From: Branchiostoma lanceolatum
Taxonomy: Eukaryota > Chordata > Leptocardii > Amphioxiformes > Branchiostomatidae
Assembly: GCF_035083965.1 (NCBI RefSeq)
Contig: NC_089740.1
Location: forward strand, 14,792,552 to 14,856,551
Reading direction: 5' to 3'
Length of the DNA stretch: 64,000 nt
Below are positions 57,590-64,000 of this stretch, piece by piece (position 1 is the stretch's first letter; each line of letters starts with the position of its first letter). The position numbers were made by a program, and so were the translations under genes. Under the pieces are notes generated by a model. It made no database searches. It had not been told where the DNA came from and was given only the letters and a program-made list of their open reading frames with translations.

Positions 57590-58580
57590 TCAAAGATCCC
57601 CTTCTTGTGCCCTGTTGTCAAGTTTACTGTACTTTGAACTCCTGGGACCGAGTGGCTTCTCCGACTCTCGCGACAAGTGGTCGTAGCCATTCTTGTTACC
57701 ATGGAGATGGTCGTAGCCAATCCCTTGCTTCCTGATGTCCGTCTCTGAAGAACCTTGTAGGTGATCGTACCCGAGCTGTGATTGGTTGTTAGGAAGAATT
57801 GTTGCCATGGGAACGGCGTATCCGTCTGCATCTTCCAGTTCTTGAGCACGCGTTACCATGGGAACCTCGTTCCCGTCAGCGTCGCTTCCCGCCGTGCCGT
57901 GCCCGGAGTCACGTGACGCGGTTGCCATGGGTTCGTCGTAACCTTCCGCCAACGGGAGCACGTCGCCGGCAACATCAAAGGTAAAGTTCCCGCCTTTTCC
58001 GCTCGCCTCCAACAGGTTTACTTCGGCATAGGGCGGGGTGCGCTTTGCAGGAGGCTTTGGCCTGGGGCTGAAGATGTACACATTCGCCGAGCTATCGCGC
58101 CCCCTAGCGGCTGCTCCTGCTGCTGCACCTCGCCCGGCATCATCCAAACGCAACTCATCATCACCGACCTTCGCGATATTCTCGTCAATCTCCGCGTATC
58201 CGGGGTCCGAATATTCATCGTCCGTTCTGATGCGGTCTTCAAAGAACACATCGTCCGGGAAGGCGTCCGCGCGGGGCCCGCCCGACCAGTCTTTGCCACT
58301 CGGGGGCGGGGGTGACGGCGGGACGAACTTCGGCGGGCCCGTGTGCCTGGGCGACTCCACCACGGGACTAACCGCGCCGTCCAACAACGGCTGCTTCATG
58401 TCGCCGGAGTAGCAGTTGTCGGGCGTGGCCCCGCGGTTGCTAGACATGGCGGCCAGGGCGGCGAACTCTGCCCTCTGACCGTAGTTGGGGTTCATGAGGC
58501 TGGTGCGGTCCTCCCCAGGCCGGAAGACCACGATGTCCGGGCGCGCGCCGGGGTTCGCCAGGGTCTCGGCAACCTGTGGT
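57590..58580 (-). CDS. CUB receptor: cytoplasmic tail exon
   Basis: A 991-bp last exon (330 residues including the linker PQVAETLANPG, stop at 57590-57592). It is disordered and rich in Pro, Gly and Asp. Tyr motifs in order: PGYAEIDEN, PPYAEVNLL, EGYDEPMAT, DGYAVPMAT, GYDHLQG, GYDHLHG, GYDHLSR and KYSKLDN. It also has Pro-rich FVPPSPPPPSGK and PRPKPPAKRTPP, possible SH3 ligands. Repeated YxxL/I/V and YDEP signatures suggest phosphotyrosine docking; that is inference. Confidence 0.85.
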
Positions 58581-61500
58581 CTGAAACAGGGACAAAAACA
58601 TACGTGTTATGCTAGGGTCAAATTTCCCAGCCGGGGCCGGGTCGGGATGCTTGCGAAAACAAAAAATAAAATATGCATATCAAGAAAATACACAATTTCT
58701 ATTTAGGAGTAAATTTCTTACGTTTTGTGTCCTTTGTTGTATTTTGTATTATACATTTCGTTCCCGCAAGCTGCCATACCGGGCCCCGCTTTGGAAATGT
58801 GACCTAGGCATTGTAACAGGCGTCATATTAGCGTAGGACGGCCCGGGGTCACGGGTTGGGGAGCACGTGACACGGGCGCGTCCTGACGTCAGCCTGACCA
58901 CGCCCCGCCGCGCTCGCGAAACCCCGCCTCCCGAAAATGTGATAAAAGTAGCTGAACACCGCCTTGAAAGGAGTAATCATGTAGTCAGACTTAGAGTAAG
59001 GACCGAAGAGAACGAGGCGGGGGGGTGGTCAGGCTGACGTCAGGACGCGCCCGTGTCACTAGCTCCCCAACCCGTGACCCCGGGCCGTCCTACGCTAATA
59101 TGACGCCTGTTACAGCATTACCGGGTTTTATATCATACCTGGGCCGCGATAGCGTTCGATATGGGTCTTTCCGACCGGTCTATATTTTACGTTATATCAT
59201 ACCCGGGTCGCGATAACCTTCGATACCGGTGTTCAGACCGCTTCCGTGGTTCGATTGGAACTCGCTTCGAGTGCACTGGCTGCATCGCTGTCGAAAATTC
59301 GGATACCGGATTCGGACTTTGAAATTAATGTTGTTATGATTTTTCGAGGACAAATAACTCTCTTAACTCCTGGCGCATTTCATATTGAAAAGTGCGTCAT
59401 ATGACCAAGGTGGTTACGGCCCCTGTAACCTCCTTTACATGACTGAGCTACTCTCTTGCATTCTTGCATCAGAGTTTAGATCATCCTGTCGCCTTATACG
59501 GAACTTACTGTCGTTTCCTTCTCCTCCAATAGCAGCAGAAGCACCATAGCAACAGCAGGATCACTATGGCAACGCAGGCCAGAGTCCCGCCCACAATGGC
59601 GCCGACCAATGGCGGCCTCTCGCTAGGGATGATGGTCAGGCCTGGCGGGGTCGTCAGGGTCTGGGGTGCATCGGTAGGGCCAGCTGTGAGAGGATCACAA
59701 AGGGGTTTCCAGTCTCCATATGTCAAACGAAACATCTAGATATAAGTGTCACTACATAATACGTACTTCACAAGATACGCCTCGGCTGAGCAAGATTCCA
59801 AGCAACCTGAAAGCATGTGGTAAAAAATTCGGCTCGTTTTTGTTTTTACCAGACCCATCGTAGAATAGAACCCCACCGCCTGCCACACCTAACATTTTCA
59901 TATTAAGCTGTAGGCGTTGTTCAAAGCTATCTACTAAGGGCATTCCCAATGTAAACGTGTATACATTGAGAATGCCCTTAGTAGATAGCTTTGAACAACG
60001 CCTACAAGCTCAGACTGGTGTGTTGTTTTGTGCTGTGTTGTTTTGTTGCAATTCAAATAAAGTCAAAGACAGGTCGTTCAGCGTAATATTACCAGCTGCT
60101 ATCTCACCGCCTGGCTGCGAAACTGGTGTGTTACGCCTACGGGCCTTTACACCAGCTGAACAAAAACAAGATACAGATTCTCCCATACGAACGTGAGTCA
60201 TGAGGACCCATGTCTACGTAATAAGAAAGTAACACTAGACAGACGTACCTCCTGTTTTAGCGGCGGTTTCCGTGCTACTCGCGATCGTACTGCCCAACAC
60301 AGGCGCGCTGTCAGTCGGACACACTGGGGAGAAAGAAGATGGCGGCACCCAATACGATTTATGCTCCAAAAGAGTGACAAGACCGTAATTACACAGAGTA
60401 AAGATACAAAAAACTGCCATATCTAAAACAGATTGTATGCAAATATATCCCTTATCAATTTTCACTTTCATAATACAAAACGTGGCATGTTCGGACTGTT
60501 TTCTTTTATTTCTTCGTCTTTATTTCAAGACGAAAAGTGTTTTTTTGTGTGTGTTTTTTTTAAGAAAGACTATCCCTAGCCGTATACCTGGTGTCCTGCT
60601 GACGTTGTAGGTGATGCGCCATCCCATGTTGCTTTGCGTGTTCCCGTCCGTTACAAACCGGATGTCGATGTGTTTGCCAGCATAGTACCAACACTTGGGT
60701 ATCTGGGAGCCGCAGAAAGCTGAGGACGGAATAACAATTTCTTAATGACAAGAGAAGACGCTGTCGTAACTCTCCCATTGTTTTCTTATACAATCCTTGA
60801 ACTGGTGCATCTAGCGATGCCAACATGAGGAACAATTTACATCACTTGTCTTAAAAATATGAAGACACGCAAACCAAGGCTTCTTGTCTTTCTGCAATGC
60901 ATCATACGAAATAAATCGCGGTATTTCTAAGACTGTTGAAAGTATTTACTATCAAACCAACAACACTACTAGGCCAATCCATCCTATCATTCTAAATGCA
61001 GAATATCGATAGCAGTTATACGATACAGTCATGTACGGGTAATTCAGTCTCGCTTTTGGAATGATGTACTGTATAAAGAAATTGACATTAAAAAATTATG
61101 TCGGTGGATATAGGAGTCGGACATGGCAACAACACATAGAAAATATCGTGTCATAATAATAATAGTCTGTAAAATAAGAATGGATCTGTTTGAAGCGAAC
61201 AGATAATGTTCAAATCAACACAAAGTGAATGCAGCGTGGTTTTCATTTCGCGCTAAGGGGAGAATGGAGTGTTCGCGGTGGTTTTAAGTTCGCGGCAGCG
61301 CTATAGTTACAAACTGCTACAGTATTGGACAAAAATGTTCGCGGTGGTTTGAAGTTCGCGGTGAAACGGTCGCCACGAAAACCGCGAAATAAAGCCACCG
61401 CGAACATTTTTGTATTTACAGTATCCTGTACATACCTCCATATTCGCTCCGGTCGGGACCGAGATCCGTGAAGTGAACGATGAAGGCGTCACTGCAGCGG

Positions 61501-62782
61501 TAGTTAGCAATAGAGCCCCCTCGCGACTCTAGATCAAACTGGTCCACCATCACGACGGGATAGAAGCCTTCTTCGGCCTGAGGTGAAAAGGTCATAGGTC
61601 AAGTACGTGGTTTTAATCAACTGTCACTGAAAGACGCACTATCCGTACTATTGGGGTACATCGTAATTTCAGTTAACTACGGTTCAAGTACACACAGTGT
61701 TTTATTGGCAAGATGTTTAAGCTTTTGTAAAGAAAGAAATCACACAACAAAAGTAGAGCGACTTTCGTATGGTCTACTACATCTATATATGCATACAAAC
61801 AGTCAAGTGGATACAAAATAATTAGCCTATACATAAATGTTTATGAAAAGACATGAGTAAATCAACATGTTGAGTCTAACGTATCATTTTCACAATTGGC
61901 TCTCAGGTCCAAACATTCTTTGATATATTGACCTATTTGTATACAGTTTTATATTCTTCTGTCCCTCCCTGTAAAAATACATCCAGCTACTGAAACAGCA
62001 GATCTATTTGCTTCTAGGCACTACAAGGTGAACAACAACTACAGGAAAATTAAGTAATTATGACATTATATACATGCAAATGCATGGGTTTGACTATTCT
62101 AAGGTCTCATTCATGAGTTTTTTGCCCCATAGGCTTACATGTTTTAAAACGTGTTTTACATGGGCGCGTTCGTAATGAAGCTGTAAGAAATGCACCCATG
62201 TCATTCATTCTCTGTTGAGCTCATCTACCCTAGATCATTTGAAAAAATTGCTAACTACCAGTTGGCATACAATACCTTTTTATGGCAATTTCAAACGGCA
62301 CTTAGCTAGACCCCCTAAATAGGCACTTTCCAGCTGAAAGTGATCGACCGAATTACCGCTAATGTCCGGCTGTGGATGTCCGACCTCGCGCGCGGCAGCC
62401 GAACTTTACCTGTTAATTTCTTCCGTTACAAACAAGCTTTCACCAGTTTGACGCTTGATATCAGCTGGGCTAGCTAAAAGGTATGTTTACACCGATATAG
62501 ACACACGTACATGCAGCCGTTCATTTTTTGGGGCAACGGACTCTTTTGTAAAACGGACATAAATGAGACCCTTAGTTTAACCATCCAACATGGCGGCTGT
62601 GACGTCACATACAGAATATCCTACGGAAACAATAGTTTGCCATCTCACCGATAATCTCCACAAGCAGTCCAGGTGAGTCGGGTAGTGGTGATCCGAGTAG
62701 TACGGTGACGTCAGGACGCCCCCAGCGGCCGTCACCGGTACTACCTCAGGGTGGCTCATCTTGATACAGGCAGGAGGAAGAC
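57590..62782 (-). CDS. CUB-domain type I membrane receptor, 5' part outside the window
   Basis: Exons read leftward: 62649-62782, 61436-61577, 60588-60719, 60249-60323, 59509-59683, 57590-58580. Phases join without gaps and give 549 codons including the stop. The first three encode one CUB domain with its four Cys. The fourth is a Ser/Thr-rich stalk, the fifth a transmembrane helix, and the last a long cytoplasmic tail rich in Tyr motifs. The signal peptide and start lie at or beyond the right edge. It resembles CUB-bearing single-pass receptors in layout, but I cannot name an orthologue. A cell-surface binding and signalling role is inferred. Confidence 0.83.
58812..59114. repeat. Inverted repeat, 88-bp arms, in the CUB gene
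   Basis: Arms 58812-58899 and 59027-59114 are reverse complements apart from about two bases (left CACG against right TAG within the GGAGC..GTGAC stretch), separated by about 127 bp. Each arm contains TGACGTCA. GC-rich and in the intron between the transmembrane and tail exons; likely a fold-back element. Confidence 0.85.
59509..59683 (-). CDS. CUB receptor: transmembrane exon
   Basis: A 175-bp exon. The juxtamembrane stretch AGPTDAPQTLTTPPGLTIIP leads to the helix VGAIVGGTLACVAIVILLLL, then WCFCCYW and the stop-transfer RRRKRQ. Type I topology follows from the extracellular CUB and the basic inner flank. Confidence 0.9.
59911..60004. repeat. Near-perfect 43-bp hairpin
   Basis: Arms 59911-59953 and 59962-60004 are reverse complements with about one mismatch and an 8-base loop (TAGGCGTTGTTCAAAG ... 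CTTTGAACAACGCCTA). In the intron upstream of the transmembrane exon. No coding role; a fold-back element end or a small hairpin RNA candidate. Confidence 0.85.
60249..60323 (-). CDS. CUB receptor: Ser/Thr stalk exon
   Basis: A 75-bp phase 1-1 exon, VCPTDSAPVLGSTIASSTET then AAKTG; probably an O-glycosylated stalk. Being phase 1-1 it could be skipped without a frameshift. Confidence 0.75.
60588..62782 (-). CDS. CUB receptor: CUB domain (three exons)
   Basis: Exons 62649-62782 (PPACIKMSHPEVVPVTAAGG, LTSPYYSDHHYPTHLDCLW), 61436-61577 (FYPVVMVDQFDLESRGGSIA, NYRCSDAFIVHFTDLG) and 60588-60719 (FCGSQIPKCWYYAGKHIDIR, TQSNMGWRITYNVSR). The four canonical CUB Cys, SPYY and the C-W pair are present. 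The GxxSPxYP start and the G-W-x-I-x-Y end are standard. Confidence 0.87.
61327..61411. repeat. Short palindromic MITE-like element
   Basis: AAAAATGTTCGCGGTGG at the left end is mirrored by CCACCGCGAACATTTTT at the right, with inner 'aagttcgcggtgaa' against 'aaccgcgaaataaag'. A degraded partner copy precedes it at about 61268-61305. In an intron of the CUB gene. Confidence 0.8.
61578..62648. other. CUB gene intron, no further feature
   Basis: Intron between CUB exons 1 and 2 as seen here. No gene, RNA or strong repeat recognised. Confidence 0.5.
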
Positions 62783-64000
62783 CTGGGAGAGAGAAAAGAA
62801 AAAAAGAAAAAATCATAATTCAAGTTGGAAAACAATCTTAAAGACATCTTCCTGGCTGACGTTTTGGTAACTCCTCTGCTGCCTACCTCAGGACTGGAAT
62901 AAACTGTACTGTTCCTTGTCGCAAGGTGGCGTTGTGACAAGGATGCGGTCCTAAACGTGGCTTCTATGTTAGAGTCTATATCACCCCTCAAACTCTCTAC
63001 TGAACATGGGCAACTTACTGAAATAACGTGTTTTAATAGACTGTATTAGGACGGTTAGTGTTAGTTATTTAGACCATCAGTTTTTGTGTAAAAAGTCATC
63101 CCTATAAAACTTCAAAATGGACAAGCCCAAAATAAAGTCACACGTTTGTTTACGTACACATGTATTGCCGCGACTGATAATGGCAAAAATGGGGCACCCT
63201 TCCTTTCGCTTTGTTTGTTTATGAGATAGGATCGGCTGCAGGTGTCTCCGCCGTGTTGACAGTAGCCCCGATCCCTGTGTCTATCGTGTTCCTCTTGGCC
63301 TAACTCGGGGGGGGGGGCTGTTTAAGGATTTCCTTGGGGCATATTGGCCCTTGAGCCGAGGAGCTGGCCTGTGTAGGCCCTGGAAACAACCTGGCATCCA
63401 GGCTATGTTGACAGTAACCAAGTGCCGGTCTAGTGAACCGACCGACCCCTCGGGCTTGTATCGGGGGCAAACAGTCGCTCTTCCGCCGGACCTTGTCCGT
63501 GAAGCCAGTGCAGCGGCCACCAACGACGAACAAACACAACTTTGACTGAAACAGGCGGTCCCGTGGCCGAACCTGGCAATGACTGCCGTGTCAACTTCAG
63601 CTGAGATACCCACGAAAATCTGTAACTCCAGAATCTTTGAGAGTTTTTTTTTTCCTTTATCAAAATTCAGCTGAGTGCGGACGTGGTGACAAAGGAGGTG
63701 ATACCACATTTTCAATTTTCATTTCTTAATTCTGCGTTTCCATCTTTAAACACTTTCTTTTAACACAATTCCAGAACCAACAAAGTTTCTAAATGAACAT
63801 CAATCAAAAAGAAACTATACAATTCAAGCGTTCACAATGACGACTGACAGCTGCAAAACGTAAGCTCCAAGCAGATCTCTACGGAGGCAAAATAGTATCT
63901 AGCCGGCCAGAATCTACAGCCAGTAGCCTACGAAATTTCCCCCATAGCCTGCTTGGAGATCAAAAGCAACGTACCAGTTTGTCTGTGGGCTCTTTCCATA
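62783..64000. other. CUB gene upstream intron and possible edge exon
   Basis: No recognisable exon from 62783 to 63974. At the right edge, minus-strand sequence ending ACAGACAAACTG|GTACGT (exon side 63975-64000) has a good donor. Read in the phase the next exon needs, it gives MERAHRQT. This is too short to call. Confidence 0.3.

Noticed and set aside
63975-64000. Exon of the CUB gene at the right edge
   Set aside because: The donor is good but only 26 bases are visible, and no signal peptide or domain can be read.

Overview
The window looks like chordate nuclear DNA, most probably from an amphioxus (Branchiostoma). It has many short exons with GT-AG introns. Its proteins are built from EGF, Sushi/CCP, CUB and F5/8C modules together with polycystins. 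The repeats are tRNA-derived SINEs, LINE remnants, a Penelope-like element and fold-back elements. The species assignment is inferred from this content only.

The core is an inverted, head-to-head pair of polycystin-1-like (PKD1L-type) genes. The minus-strand gene runs from 32849 down to 10465 (34 exons; the joined exons give 2448 codons plus stop). The plus-strand gene runs from 37789 to 53574 (29 exons; 2094 codons plus stop). Splice phases join without a break in both models. Nineteen of the last twenty exons have exactly the same length in the two genes. Both proteins share a signal peptide, a Thr/Pro-rich stalk, a GAIN-like region, a GPS-like motif, a first membrane segment, a PLAT domain, four or five more membrane segments, a polycystin (TOP) domain and a PKD channel. 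They differ in the ectodomain, which is made of cassettes of a farnesoic-acid O-methyltransferase-like (FA) domain plus a CCP domain, all carried on phase 1-1 exon sets. The minus gene has FA-CCP three times, then three EGFs. The plus gene has FA-CCP, EGF, FA-CCP.

Left region (1-10 kb): a tRNA-type SINE, an AT-rich microsatellite, a lone F5/8C (discoidin) exon and a decayed LINE. These are followed by a 3.3-fold tandem array with a unit of about 2.1 kb. Each full unit carries a promoter-like segment and an intact signal-peptide exon. The same promoter plus signal-peptide cassette forms the 5' ends of the two polycystin genes. The F5/8C exon begins in the phase these exons need, so one promoter/first-exon cassette appears to have been reused for different ectodomains.

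Centre (27.8-37.8 kb): a large fold-back element of about 1.9 kb, duplicated non-coding segments, and a 5'-truncated Penelope-like element. That element has a reverse transcriptase end and a GIY-YIG nuclease, flanked by 224-bp inverted arms that each contain a hammerhead-ribozyme-like core. Right region (53.6-64 kb): a tandem repeat downstream of the plus gene that is mirrored downstream of the minus gene, LINE and SINE remnants, and the 3' part of a minus-strand gene. That gene encodes a single-CUB, type I membrane receptor with a long tyrosine-rich cytoplasmic tail.
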